Shown: positions 42,926 to 51,840, counted from the first letter of the stretch. The stretch is DNA of 64,000 bases from Polaromonas sp. C04 (GCF_002002705.1 NZ_MUNS01000031.1:186001-250000), one strand, 5' to 3'. Notes: generated by a model from the sequence alone, not told the origin. Numbers and translations: made by a program.

Positions 42926-43813
42926 ATGTCGTTGAAGCCCGGTGTCTCGCTCTCGTCCGTCGCCGATGACGGAGTGGTGCTGCGCCCCATGACCGCCGAC
43001 GACCTGCTCCAGGCGTACGCCCTGTCGGCCGAGCAGCGCTGGCCCCACCGCCCGGTGGACTGGGAGCAGGTATTCGCACACAGCGAAGGCCTGGTGGCCG
43101 AGCGTGACGGCAAGGTTGTGGCTACGGCGCAGCGCTGGCTCTGGGGCGACCACCACGCCACCATCGGCCTCGTGATCGTGTCGCCCGCGTGCCAGGGCCG
43201 GCGAATCGGCCACCGGCTGATGAGCGCGCTGCTGGACGGCATGGACGACCGCACCTTACTGCTGCAGGCCACGGCCGAGGGCCGTGGCCTTTACGAGCGG
43301 CTGGGTTTTGTGCGCACCGGCGAAATCCGCCAGCACCAGGGCATGGCGCAACCCACCCCGCTGATCGCTCTGCCTGCCGGCTGGCGCCTGCGCCCCGCCG
43401 GACTGAACGAAGCCGCCGTCCTGTACCGGCTGGATGAAGACGCGCGCGGCATGCCACGGCCCGCACTCATCGACGATCTGCTCGCCCAGGCCGATGCCTG
43501 CGTGGTGCTGGACCACGACGGCACTCCAAAGGGCTTTGCTATCCTGCGCCGGTTTGGCCGCGGCCACGCCATCGGTCCCGTGGTTGCACCCGACCCTGAA
43601 AGCGCCAAGGCGCTGATCGCCCACCTGGCCGGCATGAACGCCGGGCGCTTCACCCGCATCGATATCGACTTCGACTCTGGGCTGACCGAGTGGCTGGAGG
43701 GCATTGGCCTGCTGCGCGTGGAGGCCCCCACCACGATGGTACGCGGCGCACCGCTTCAGCACCCCGTCGGCGCGCCCCGGTTGTTCGCCATCGTGACGCA
43801 GGCGCTGTGCTGA
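42926..43813 (+). CDS. GNAT-family N-acetyltransferase (copy 2)
   Basis: A 295-residue acetyltransferase, paralogue of 5855-6742 with identical length. ATIGLVIVSPACQGRRIGHR holds the acetyl-CoA loop; GRGLYERLGFVRTGEIRQHQ is shared with copy 1. The second half repeats the fold more weakly. GAGGTG lies 6 nt before the ATG at 42926; the TTG at 42800 is not credible. It opens the third catabolic module (cupin, hydroxyacid dehydrogenase, OCD-like, dehydratase). Acceptor unknown. Confidence 0.83.
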   Translation: MSLKPGVSLSSVADDGVVLRPMTADDLLQAYALSAEQRWPHRPVDWEQVFAHSEGLVAERDGKVVATAQRWLWGDHHATIGLVIVSPACQGRRIGHRLMSALLDGMDDRTLLLQATAEGRGLYERLGFVRTGEIRQHQGMAQPTPLIALPAGWRLRPAGLNEAAVLYRLDEDARGMPRPALIDDLLAQADACVVLDHDGTPKGFAILRRFGRGHAIGPVVAPDPESAKALIAHLAGMNAGRFTRIDIDFDSGLTEWLEGIGLLRVEAPTTMVRGAPLQHPVGAPRLFAIVTQALC

Positions 43814-43857
43814 AGGCCCGCTGATTCCAGCAACCTGCCCGAACAACGACAAGCAAC

Positions 43858-43989
43858 ATGAGACAAGACATGAGCCAACGATTTGTCCGTCTGGCAGAGC
43901 AGGCCCGCGCCCGCGTGCGCATCTTGATCGACGGGGAGATGGCCGCCGCACTCGCCGGCGACATCGCTCCTTCTTCCTCCTTCCATTGA
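43858..43989 (+). pseudogene. N-terminal scrap of a possible (2Fe-2S) oxidase subunit
   Basis: A 43-codon frame reading MRQDMSQRFVRLAEQARARV, RILIDGEMAAALAGDI and then a stop. The RVRILIDGE..AAL.GD pattern resembles the start of HcnA/OoxA-like ferredoxin subunits of opine and sarcosine-type oxidases (usually followed by T...TA and a cysteine cluster), which is absent here. Either a small unrelated peptide or a deletion relic between GNAT and cupin genes. Confidence 0.3.
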
Positions 43990-43997
43990 AAACCAGC

Positions 43998-44771
43998 ATG
44001 TCCAACCTGCAGCCTGCCTTGGCCCGTGCGGCCCATCCAGCCTCTGCGCCTTCCTTCATCGACCTGCGCGCATTTGCACGCGACCCCCGCCAGGGCGTTG
44101 CCGTGGCGTCTTCCGCGGGAGACGATCCTTTTCTTGCCCACCGCCACGCGCTGGACTGGACGCCGGGCCCGGTGACGGCGGGCGTCATCACGCTCGACGC
44201 CGGCAGTGGCGAAGTGCAAGCCCTGCCGGCCGATGAATTCATCCTCGTCCATGAAGGCCGCCTGACCCTGGCGCAACAAGGCGAGAAGCAGGACCTCCCC
44301 CTGACCCTGGAGCCGGGCCAGAGCGCCGTGATCCCACGCGGGGCGGCGTTCACCTGGTTGGCATCGACTCCGGTATCGCTCATCTTCACGCGCTACAACC
44401 TCAGCCAGCCGGGCAGTGGCGTCATCGTGCCCATCCAGCAATCGCCCGAACTCAAGCCTTCGGGCACGCCGCCCGTGGACCTGCTGACCACGCCCTCGCC
44501 TTCCTGCCGCAACTTCACCGACTACCTGTCCGCAGACGGCGAGTTCATGTGCGGCACCTGGGATTCCACGCCCTATGCGCGCCGGCCCCTGTTCTACCGC
44601 CACTATGAACTGATGTACCTGCTCAAAGGCAGCGTGGACTTCGTAGATGAAACCGGGCGCGGCGCCACCTTTTCGAAAGGCGCCATCTTCCTCGTCGAAC
44701 AAGGTGCAAGTTGCACCTGGGACAGCCGCGAAGACGTCGCAAAGGTGTACGTCATTTACCGGCCCAAATAA
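43998..44771 (+). CDS. two-lobe cupin protein (third copy, divergent)
   Basis: A 257-residue bicupin clearly related to, but more distant from, those at 1714 and 17030. GDDPFLAHRHALDW matches GKDDPFARHREIAW, and CGTWDSTPYARR matches AGTWDSTPYHR. Lobe 1 has DEFILVHEGRLTL, lobe 2 YELMYLLKGSVDFVDE. It is followed 37 nt later by a hydroxyacid dehydrogenase instead of a flavoenzyme, so this family is retained even when the partner oxidoreductase changes. Confidence 0.8.
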   Translation: MSNLQPALARAAHPASAPSFIDLRAFARDPRQGVAVASSAGDDPFLAHRHALDWTPGPVTAGVITLDAGSGEVQALPADEFILVHEGRLTLAQQGEKQDLPLTLEPGQSAVIPRGAAFTWLASTPVSLIFTRYNLSQPGSGVIVPIQQSPELKPSGTPPVDLLTTPSPSCRNFTDYLSADGEFMCGTWDSTPYARRPLFYRHYELMYLLKGSVDFVDETGRGATFSKGAIFLVEQGASCTWDSREDVAKVYVIYRPK

Positions 44772-44808
44772 GCAGGGCCAATTGTTTTCAGTGCCATCGC
44801 AGGCTCAC

Positions 44809-45735
44809 ATGACATTTCTCTATAAAGCCGATCCGAACAGAGGCGCGACATGGAAAAAACTCCTGGCCCGCGAGATGCCGGAGTTGCCGTTTCGGATCTG
44901 GCCCGATATCGGGAACCCAAAGGAGGTGCGTATTCTGGCCACGTGGCAGCCACCGCTGGACCTGACCACGCAGTTCCCCAACCTGGAAATCCTGTTCTCC
45001 ACCGGCGCCGGCACCGACCAGTTCGACTTTGCCGCCATCCCGCCCACACTGCCGGTGGTGCGCATGGTTGAGTCCGGCATTGTCCAGGGCATGGTCGAGT
45101 ACGTGACGCTGGCCGTGCTGTCCCAACACCGCGACTGGCGCACCTACCAGGACCAGCAGCGCGCCGGCACCTGGCAGGCGCATCCCGTGCGCCCGGCATC
45201 GTCGCGCCGCGTGGGCGTGCTGGGCCTGGGCAACCTGGGCCGCGCCGTATTGGACCGCCTGCATGCCTTCGGTTTTTCGTGCGCGGGCTGGAGTCGATCG
45301 CCGCAACAGATCTACGACGTGGAATGCCACCACGGACCCGCCGGCCTGCAGGCACTGCTGGCACGCACCGAGATTCTGATCTGCCTGCTGCCACTGACCG
45401 ACAGCACGCGGGGCATCCTCCGCAAGCGGCTCTTCGACCAGTTGCCACACGGCGCCACCGTGATCAACGTGGGACGAGGCGGCCACCTGGTACAGGACGA
45501 TCTGTTGCGGGCGCTGGATGCCGGACAGCTTTCCAGTGCCGTGCTGGACGTGTGTGACCCGGAACCACTGCCACCGGAGCACCCTTTCTGGAGCCATCCC
45601 AAGGTGGTGCTCACACCGCATATCGCCAGCATGACGCAGCCCGAAACTGCGGTTGATGCCGTGATCGACAACCTGCGCCGCTACCGGCAAGGCCTGCCGA
45701 TGATCGGGCTGGTGGACCGGGCGCGGGGCTACTGA
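44809..45735 (+). CDS. D-2-hydroxyacid dehydrogenase (GhrA-like glyoxylate/hydroxypyruvate reductase)
   Basis: A 308-residue NAD(P)-dependent reductase of the GhrA type. [17 protein letters not shown] (about 138-154) is the cofactor loop; Arg in [16 protein letters not shown], Glu in [13 protein letters not shown] and His in [10 protein letters not shown] form the catalytic set. It interconverts glyoxylate/hydroxypyruvate and glycolate/glycerate or a similar keto-acid pair. Start at 44809 ([12 protein letters not shown]). In the module it would reduce a keto acid made by the dehydratase or an oxidase. Confidence 0.87.
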   Translation: MTFLYKADPNRGATWKKLLAREMPELPFRIWPDIGNPKEVRILATWQPPLDLTTQFPNLEILFSTGAGTDQFDFAAIPPTLPVVRMVESGIVQGMVEYVTLAVLSQHRDWRTYQDQQRAGTWQAHPVRPASSRRVGVLGLGNLGRAVLDRLHAFGFSCAGWSRSPQQIYDVECHHGPAGLQALLARTEILICLLPLTDSTRGILRKRLFDQLPHGATVINVGRGGHLVQDDLLRALDAGQLSSAVLDVCDPEPLPPEHPFWSHPKVVLTPHIASMTQPETAVDAVIDNLRRYRQGLPMIGLVDRARGY

Positions 45736-45775
45736 GGCCCAGCCCATCCCAAACAACCATCAGAAGAAAACCCCC

Positions 45776-46771
45776 ATGAAAACACTACTGCTCAACAAAG
45801 AAGACGTGGGTCGCCTGATCCACATGAGAGAAGTCATCGAGACGGTGGAGGAGGCCTACAAGGCCTTCAACAGCGGCCAGGTGACGCAACCGCCCTACAC
45901 CTGCATCCACCTGCCCCCGCCCCGGGGCGAGATCGACTTCAAGCTCAGCCACTGCGAAGCCAACGAGATCATCTCGATGAAGGCCTCGTCCGGCGGATTC
46001 CCGAACAACCCCACGGAGTATGGAGTTCCCAGCGGCATGGGCACGGTCCTGCTGTTTGACGCGCGGACCTGCGCGCTCATCTGCGCAATGGATGGCAGCC
46101 TGCTCACCGGCCTGCGCACCGGGGCGGCCGGTGCGGTGTCGGTCAAGGCGCTCGCCCGAAAGAACGCAAAGACCGTCGCTTCCATCGGCACCGGCAACCA
46201 GGCGCGGATGCAGATCCGCGCGATCCGCGAGGTGATGCAGATTGAGACCATCCATGCCTGGGACCACCACCCCGAGACCCTGGCCCAGTACCAGGTCGAC
46301 ATCGAACGCGAGTTCGGCATCCCTGTGGTGGCGGCACGCTCCAAGCAGGCGGCGGTGGAGCAGGCCGACATCATCGTAACCACCACACGCGGCAAAGGCT
46401 CGCTGGTGGAGGCGGCCTGGGTGCAGCCGGGGACGCACATCGTCGCCATCGGCACCGACACCTATGGCAAGCAGGAATTTGAGCCCGAGATTTTCAGGGG
46501 CGCCAAGATCGTCAACGACTCGATCGTGCAGTGCGTCGAAAAGGGGGAAACCTGGCACCCGCTGAACCGGCAAATCATCCGCCGCGAAGACATTCACGCG
46601 GAGCTAGGGGAAATCCTGCTGGGCAAGAAGCCGGGGCGCGAGACCGACAACGAGATCACGATCTTTGACTCCACCGGCATGGCCATCCAGGACAACACCA
46701 CCGCAGCACGCATCTACCGCAATGCCATCGCCGGCCAGGTCGGCACGGCCTTTGAGTTCATTCCATCATGA
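45776..46771 (+). CDS. ornithine cyclodeaminase/mu-crystallin-family imine reductase
   Basis: A 331-residue NAD(P)-binding protein of the OCD family. [18 protein letters not shown] is the dinucleotide loop, [12 protein letters not shown] and [16 protein letters not shown] are family blocks, and [15 protein letters not shown] is a substrate-side block. Members include ornithine cyclodeaminase, EutC of ectoine breakdown and the iminosuccinate reductase BhcD. Its start codons and spacing are intact, unlike the relic at 19150. The stop overlaps the dehydratase start by ATGA, so the two enzymes very probably act in sequence. Confidence 0.85.
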   Translation: MKTLLLNKEDVGRLIHMREVIETVEEAYKAFNSGQVTQPPYTCIHLPPPRGEIDFKLSHCEANEIISMKASSGGFPNNPTEYGVPSGMGTVLLFDARTCALICAMDGSLLTGLRTGAAGAVSVKALARKNAKTVASIGTGNQARMQIRAIREVMQIETIHAWDHHPETLAQYQVDIEREFGIPVVAARSKQAAVEQADIIVTTTRGKGSLVEAAWVQPGTHIVAIGTDTYGKQEFEPEIFRGAKIVNDSIVQCVEKGETWHPLNRQIIRREDIHAELGEILLGKKPGRETDNEITIFDSTGMAIQDNTTAARIYRNAIAGQVGTAFEFIPS

Positions 46772-47739
46772 TTCCCCTGCTCGAACATCCCACCCTCCAG
46801 GACATCCACCAGGCCCGCGAGCGGCTGAAGCCCCACATTAAGCGCACGCCGATATTGCGTGCGGAAAAAATCGAGAAGACCGTGGGTTGCCAGCTTTATC
46901 TGAAGCCTGAAACCCTGCAAGTCACGGGCGCCTTCAAGATCCGAGGCGCTCTGAACAAGGCACTGTCTCTCTCCAAAGAAGAAATCGGCAGCGGTCTCAT
47001 TGCGACCTCTTCGGGCAACCACGCCCAGGGGATTGCCTATGCCGCCAGGATGCTGGGTGTCAAGGCGACCATCGTCGTTCCGGTGACGACACCCAGGATC
47101 AAGATCGAGAACACCCAAGCCCTGGGGGCGGAGGTGATTCTTTTCGACGGCGACACCGCCGCCCGATGGAAAAAGGTGTGCGAGATCGCCGCAGAGAACA
47201 ATTACACGGCGGTTCACGGTTTCGAAGACCCGCTGGTCATGGCCGGCCAAGGGACCATCGGATGCGAGATCCTGGAGGATCTGGAGGGGGTGGACACCGT
47301 CATCGTTCCCCTGGGCGGCGGGGGCCTGATCTCGGGCATTGCCACCGCCATCAAGGAAACGAAGCCGTCGGTGCGGGTCATCGGCGCGGAGCCCGCCTTG
47401 ACGCCCAAGTACTACCAAAGCCGCATCAACCAGCAGCGCACGTCGCTTCCCCTGAAAAATACCATTGCCGATGGGGTGCGAATCAGCGTGCCGGGGCAGA
47501 ACCCCTATCCCATCATTGAGAAGTACGTGGATGAGATCGTTCTGGTGGAGGACGAACACATCATCGCGGGCATGCGCGCGCTGGCCAAGGATGCGAAGCT
47601 GATCGCGGAACCGGCGGCCTCCATCGGCCTTGGCGCCCTGCTGGCTGGCAGCGTGAAGCTCAGGTCCGACGAAAAAGTCTGCTTGGTGCTGAGCGGTGGA
47701 AACTGGGACCTGTGCGACTTGGCCGATATCTACAAATAG
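46768..47739 (+). CDS. threonine dehydratase-like PLP enzyme (EutB/BhcB-like)
   Basis: A 323-residue fold-type II PLP ammonia-lyase. The PLP lysine is in [14 protein letters not shown] (about 50-63), followed by [31 protein letters not shown] is the phosphate-binding glycine loop. It lacks an ACT regulatory domain, so it is catabolic. With an OCD-family partner the likely substrates are hydroxy-amino acids: 3-hydroxyaspartate (BhcB), or the hydroxyectoine-derived compound (EutB). Simple serine/threonine deamination is also possible. Confidence 0.86.
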   Translation: MIPLLEHPTLQDIHQARERLKPHIKRTPILRAEKIEKTVGCQLYLKPETLQVTGAFKIRGALNKALSLSKEEIGSGLIATSSGNHAQGIAYAARMLGVKATIVVPVTTPRIKIENTQALGAEVILFDGDTAARWKKVCEIAAENNYTAVHGFEDPLVMAGQGTIGCEILEDLEGVDTVIVPLGGGGLISGIATAIKETKPSVRVIGAEPALTPKYYQSRINQQRTSLPLKNTIADGVRISVPGQNPYPIIEKYVDEIVLVEDEHIIAGMRALAKDAKLIAEPAASIGLGALLAGSVKLRSDEKVCLVLSGGNWDLCDLADIYK

Positions 47740-47752
47740 CATTTTTCTTTCG

Positions 47753-47772
47753 CGTGAACTGAAGAGTTCACG
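47753..47772. terminator. hairpin after the dehydratase gene
   Basis: CGTGAACT (47753-47760) and AGTTCACG (47765-47772) form an 8-bp perfect stem with a 4-nt loop, 14 nt behind the dehydratase stop. No T tract follows on either strand, so termination would be weak; an mRNA-end stabiliser is equally possible. Confidence 0.35.
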
Positions 47773-47790
47773 ACCCGAGCCCCCACGCAC

Positions 47791-47964
47791 ATGCGTGCGC
47801 TGGCCAAGGAGGCGAAGCTGACCGCAGAACCGGCGGCCTCCATCGGCATCGGCGCCCTGCTCGCCGGCAATGTGAAAGTCAGACCGGACGAAAAAGTCTG
47901 CGTGGTTCTGACAGGGGGAAACTGGGACCTTTGTCAGCTCGCCGAGGCCTTCGCCGGTGATTGA
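47791..47964 (+). pseudogene. 3' fragment of a second dehydratase gene
   Basis: A 57-codon frame [54 protein letters not shown] repeats the last 55 residues of the preceding dehydratase with about 70 percent identity by eye. It has no start region of its own and cannot fold as an enzyme. It is the tail of a diverged tandem or transferred paralogue; the 230 bp that follow show nothing recognisable. Confidence 0.85.
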
Positions 47965-48197
47965 GTAGCATTAGCAAACGATCGACGATTTGCGACGGTG
48001 CAGCGCCGGCGCCTCCAAGCTCGTCCGTACCATTGCCAACGGACAACCCCCTGACCATGCGCCATCCCCAGCCCTAATACATGACAGACCTTGGTGCAGA
48101 TTCTGGCTGTATCGGGATCCGGTGCTTCTCATTCGGTCTCTCAATCGAGTACGCGAGGGCGAGGAGCAGTCAGCGGAAGTCTCGTTCCCAACGAGCA

Positions 48198-48698
48198 TTA
48201 CTCCCAGCGCTTGCGGGTCGCGATGATGCTCAGAGGGTATTCACGTCGGTTCAGCGGCTGACGCAGGACGATCCGGCTGGCGAAACGTTCGATGCCAATT
48301 TCCTCTGCCAACATCTTGTCCATCAGCGCCTGGAAATAGCCGATGCCCGGCGCCACGATCTTCAACAGGTAGTCATAGCCGCCGCTGACGTTGTAGCACT
48401 CGGCAATCTCCTGGTACTTCCCGACAGCCTCCTCGAACTTGCGAAAGTCATGGGGAGTATGACTGTTGATGGTGACCTCGGAGAACACAACAACGTGCTC
48501 ACCCAGTTTTTCCAGTGCGATGTCGGCGCCGTAGCTGCGAATAAGTCCAACCTCTTGCATCCGCTTGGTGCGCAGCAAGCATGGGCTGGGACTGAGGCCC
48601 ACGTGATTTGCGAGGTCCACGTTCGAGCAGCGCCCTTCGCGCTGAAGATGCACCAGTATCTTGAGGTCAAACCGGTCAAACGAAACCACGGAACTCAT
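48198..48698 (-). CDS. Lrp/AsnC-family transcriptional regulator
   Basis: A 166-residue Lrp-type regulator: N-terminal HTH (FDRFDLKILVHLQREGRCSN, LANHVGLSPSPCLLRTKRM) and C-terminal amino-acid-sensing RAM domain (EIAECYNVSGGYDYLLKI). It is the last gene of the HAD-kinase-PLP operon, 15 nt after the class III enzyme stop, and probably senses an amino acid handled by that operon. DoeX-type and BkdR-type regulators have the same layout. Confidence 0.9.
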   Translation of the reverse strand: MSSVVSFDRFDLKILVHLQREGRCSNVDLANHVGLSPSPCLLRTKRMQEVGLIRSYGADIALEKLGEHVVVFSEVTINSHTPHDFRKFEEAVGKYQEIAECYNVSGGYDYLLKIVAPGIGYFQALMDKMLAEEIGIERFASRIVLRQPLNRREYPLSIIATRKRWE

Positions 48699-48713
48699 GG
48701 CGCCATCGTACCG

Positions 48714-50072
48714 TCAAGTCGACTTGGGCGCTGTGATTTGCGCCTGGGCCAACGATTGGTCCAGTACATCGATCACGATGGCGGCTTGCTCCTCCGACAA
48801 CACGAGTGGCGGACGAATCTTGAGTACGTTGTGACCTTGGGCGCAGGCGCTGAGCAGCACGCCTTTGTCGCGCATCAGGTTGACCACCCGGCTGGCTAAG
48901 CTGCGGTCCGCCGCCCGCGTCGTGCGGTTCGATACAAGTTCGACACCTACGAAGAGCCCTGCCCCCCGCACATCGCCAATGGCATCGTGCTTTGCAGCGA
49001 GCCCGGCGATGCCATCGAGCAGCTTCTTGCCGACCTTGGCGGCGTGGGGCATCAGCTGTTCCCGTTCGATGGTCTCCAGCACCGCCAGCGCCGCTGCACA
49101 TGAGACAGTGTTGCCGGCAAAGGTATTGAAATACCGCGAGTACTCGCCGAACTCCGCCAAGGCGTCGGCGGTCGCGAGCAGTCCGGCGATGGGCTGGCCG
49201 TTGCCCATCGGTTTGCCCAGCGTGACAATGTCGGGAACGAGGCCGTGGCGCTGGAAGCCCCACATGTGCCCGCCGGTACGACCAAAGCCGGGTTGCACCT
49301 CGTCGGCGATGAATAGGCCGCCAGTGCGCTTGATGGCCTCGACGGCTCCTTTCAGGAATCCTGCAGGCTCGGGCAGGATGCCGTCGCTGGTGAAAAGCGA
49401 ATCAACGATCAGGGCCGCCGGCTTGATGCCGTGGCGCTGCAGGTCCGCGATGGCCGCTTCGACGTCACGCGTGAAGCGCTCGCCAAGGTCTGCGCCCTCG
49501 GCGTGGTACAGGCGGGGCGCAGGCACCAACCGAACGTGTGGGCCCAGATCCACCGTCACGCCCAGCGACGGCGAGAACTGCGACACGGCGTCAGTGATGC
49601 CGTGGTAGGCGGTGTCGGTGACGATCACTCCCGTGCCCCCCGTGCGCACCTTGGCGATGCGATAGGCCAGGTCGTTAGCCTCGCTGCCGGTGCAGGTTAG
49701 CATCAGGTGGGCCAGGCCGGTACCGGGCACACTGGCAAGCAGGCGCTCGGCCAACTGGAGGATGGTGTCATGCAGGTAGCGTGTATTGGTCGCGAGCGTC
49801 TGCACCTGGCGACAGATGGCTTCGGCCACCGCAGGGTGGCAATGCCCGAGCGAAGTGACGTTGTTGTAGGCATCCAGATAGCGACGGCCTTCGGGGTCGA
49901 TCAGCCACGCGCCTTCGCCGCGCACGATGTGCAACGGGTGTTCGTACATTAGCCGGTAGGCCGGGCCAAGCAGCGCATTGCGCCGCGCAATCATGGCCTC
50001 TGTGGCGGGCTCGACCTTGGCGCGCCCGGGAATGTAGGCGTTGACCATGTTGAAGTCGGCGATGGTTTTCAT
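48714..50072 (-). CDS. class III PLP enzyme, aminotransferase or amino-phospho-lyase
   Basis: A 452-residue class III (omega) aminotransferase fold. GLFIADEVQPGFGRTG holds the PLP-contacting Asp and IVTLGKPMGNGQPIAG the Schiff-base lysine. It is coupled by ATGA to an APH-fold kinase. Kinase plus class III PLP protein is the known pairing for 5-hydroxylysine (kinase, then phosphohydroxylysine phospho-lyase) and for ethanolamine phosphate phospho-lyase, so a lyase rather than a transaminase is likely. Start MKTIADFNMVNAYIPGR at 50072. Confidence 0.82.
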   Translation of the reverse strand: MKTIADFNMVNAYIPGRAKVEPATEAMIARRNALLGPAYRLMYEHPLHIVRGEGAWLIDPEGRRYLDAYNNVTSLGHCHPAVAEAICRQVQTLATNTRYLHDTILQLAERLLASVPGTGLAHLMLTCTGSEANDLAYRIAKVRTGGTGVIVTDTAYHGITDAVSQFSPSLGVTVDLGPHVRLVPAPRLYHAEGADLGERFTRDVEAAIADLQRHGIKPAALIVDSLFTSDGILPEPAGFLKGAVEAIKRTGGLFIADEVQPGFGRTGGHMWGFQRHGLVPDIVTLGKPMGNGQPIAGLLATADALAEFGEYSRYFNTFAGNTVSCAAALAVLETIEREQLMPHAAKVGKKLLDGIAGLAAKHDAIGDVRGAGLFVGVELVSNRTTRAADRSLASRVVNLMRDKGVLLSACAQGHNVLKIRPPLVLSEEQAAIVIDVLDQSLAQAQITAPKST

Positions 50073-51175
50073 GTGGCAGTTCCTTGGTGTGTGGGAGTCA
50101 GCAAGCGGTCGCGCGCTTCGTGGCGTGAGAGGTCCGCCATCTGCGACAGCGCCTCCCAGGCTGCAGGGTTGTGGCGCATGATATATGCCCGGTTTTCGGG
50201 GTAGCGCAAGGCGCGCCATTCCGAGATCAGGGCTGTGATGAGGTGGCGCGTGGCCATGAGGTCAGCGACGATGTCCTGCTCCGCCGCTGTCAGCGGCAGC
50301 ACGGCCTGGTAGGCACCGACGAACTGCGCCGGCCCCTCGAACGGATCGGCGTTACCGGTCATGTGGAAGGCGGCCGCTGTGGCCACCTCGCCGACCAGTG
50401 GCGCATGGAGCATGTCGCCGAAATCGATGATGCCGGTGATGCGCGCCTGGTCCTCGGGCGCAACCAATACGTTGTAGAGGTGGTAATCGTTGTGGATCAC
50501 CTGCGCTCGCAGCGAACCCAGGCGGGGCAGCACATGCTCCGTAAAGCGTGTCATGAACGACTGCGCAAGCGTGCGCCGTGGCCCTTCGGTAAGGCTGTGC
50601 AACTGCACCTTGAGCTGATGCGCGGCAGACACGTTCCACAGCAGGTCGTGCGCAGCTGCGGGGTGCGTGAAGCCTTGCAGGGCGAGGTTCAGTTCGGCCA
50701 TACCTCGGCCCATCGCCATGCGCTGCGCAGCGGTGCGCGGCGTATTCCTGATCTGGGTGCCTTCCAGGTAAGTCAGCATGCGCACCGAAGTGCGGGCGCC
50801 ATCGGCGAGCACCACAGTGTCACGCGTTCGGCCATCCACCGTGCGCACCACGCGGGGAACGGGCTGCCTGGGCGACGTGCGGGCGATGTGCTCAAGGGCG
50901 GCAACCTGAAAATCGACCAGCGGCACCGGCTCGCTGGGGTTACTGATCTTGAACACGTAGCGAGTGCCATCGGCCGTCTCTACGGCACAGTTCTGGTCAC
51001 GCTCGCCAGCCAACGGCTCGATGGTGCTGCCGTCGATGCCGTAGAGGCGTGCCACCAGTGCCTGCACCTCGGCCGGCGCCAGGTTGGGCGCCGCAGTGCT
51101 CAGCTCCGCAGCCTCGTTTGGGCTTTGCGGCGGCACAGCCTCGGGCTGCCCACGGTGTGCGTCGGAGCTGAACAT
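50069..51175 (-). CDS. APH-fold small-molecule kinase (hydroxylysine kinase-like)
   Basis: A 368-residue kinase of the aminoglycoside phosphotransferase/choline kinase fold. VIHNDYHLYNVLVAPED is the catalytic loop with Asp and Asn, GIIDFGDMLHAPLV carries the metal-binding Asp, and RYVFKISNPSEP the ATP-binding lysine. The first 30 residues look disordered. It is tightly packed between the HAD gene (1-nt overlap) and the class III PLP gene (4-nt overlap). It probably phosphorylates a hydroxyl of an amino alcohol or hydroxy-amino acid, preparing it for phospho-elimination. Confidence 0.83.
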   Translation of the reverse strand: MFSSDAHRGQPEAVPPQSPNEAAELSTAAPNLAPAEVQALVARLYGIDGSTIEPLAGERDQNCAVETADGTRYVFKISNPSEPVPLVDFQVAALEHIARTSPRQPVPRVVRTVDGRTRDTVVLADGARTSVRMLTYLEGTQIRNTPRTAAQRMAMGRGMAELNLALQGFTHPAAAHDLLWNVSAAHQLKVQLHSLTEGPRRTLAQSFMTRFTEHVLPRLGSLRAQVIHNDYHLYNVLVAPEDQARITGIIDFGDMLHAPLVGEVATAAAFHMTGNADPFEGPAQFVGAYQAVLPLTAAEQDIVADLMATRHLITALISEWRALRYPENRAYIMRHNPAAWEALSQMADLSRHEARDRLLTPTHQGTAT

Positions 51176-51840
51176 CAGAGGCCTAGCAGCGCGGGAAGCT
51201 GACGAACGTCGGTCACGCGGTTCACCCCGTAGTTGGTTGACGTGGGCTCGTGACCGCGGTCGATGAAGGCCTTGGCCATGAAGCCCAAGTCAGACGCCGT
51301 CATCAGGTCGTACCGAAAGCTCGACGAGACATGCATCATCTGTTCGGGTCCGCAGCCGAGCTGGTCGAACATGTACTCGAAGGTCTGCATGCGCGGTTTG
51401 TAGGCGCGCGCTTCTTCTGCAGTGTAGACAGCGTGAAAATGAGCCTTGAGGTGCGCAACGCTGTGGGGGATGAGGTCGACCATCGAATTCGACAAAATCA
51501 CCAGCGGCACGTGCGGCGCGATAGCTTCCAGCACCTCCACCACGTTAGGGTGCGGCTGAAAGGTCGACACCGCAGCGTACAGAGCGACCGCGTCAGAGGC
51601 CAGGCATTCGATGCCATGCGCCTTGCAGGCTCGCTGGATGGAGTTCTCCAACACGTCGTAAAAGGGTTTCCAGTCGCCGAGCACCTCGTCGAGGCGATAG
51701 GCCCGGAAACTGTCCAGGAACGCTGGCATCCGGTCGACCGGCACGCGGTCCTTGAACAGTACCTTTGCCGTCGTACCCATCTCGAAGTTGATGAGAGTGC
51801 CGTAGCAATCGAAGCTAATGAATTTGGGTTTGAAAATCAT
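51175..51840 (-). CDS. HAD superfamily hydrolase, haloacid dehalogenase type II-like
   Basis: A 221-residue HAD protein, the same length as the one at 40200-40865 and clearly paralogous (FRAYRLDEVLGDWKPF versus FSAYRFDEVLGDWQPY). Motif I ISFDCYGTLINF, II ILSNSMVD, III AYKPRMQTFEY, IV VSSSFRYDLMTASDLG. First gene of the operon with the kinase and phospho-lyase-like enzyme; it could remove phosphate from a side product or act on a related substituted acid. Start at 51840 (MIFKPKFISFDC). Confidence 0.85.
   Translation of the reverse strand: MIFKPKFISFDCYGTLINFEMGTTAKVLFKDRVPVDRMPAFLDSFRAYRLDEVLGDWKPFYDVLENSIQRACKAHGIECLASDAVALYAAVSTFQPHPNVVEVLEAIAPHVPLVILSNSMVDLIPHSVAHLKAHFHAVYTAEEARAYKPRMQTFEYMFDQLGCGPEQMMHVSSSFRYDLMTASDLGFMAKAFIDRGHEPTSTNYGVNRVTDVRQLPALLGL

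Noticed and set aside
3976-47739. Complete beta-hydroxyaspartate cycle
   Set aside because: Families of BhcB, BhcC and BhcD are present but in distant operons, and no class V aspartate-glyoxylate aminotransferase (BhcA) or BhcR-type IclR regulator is seen; kept only as a question about the OCD/dehydratase pair.
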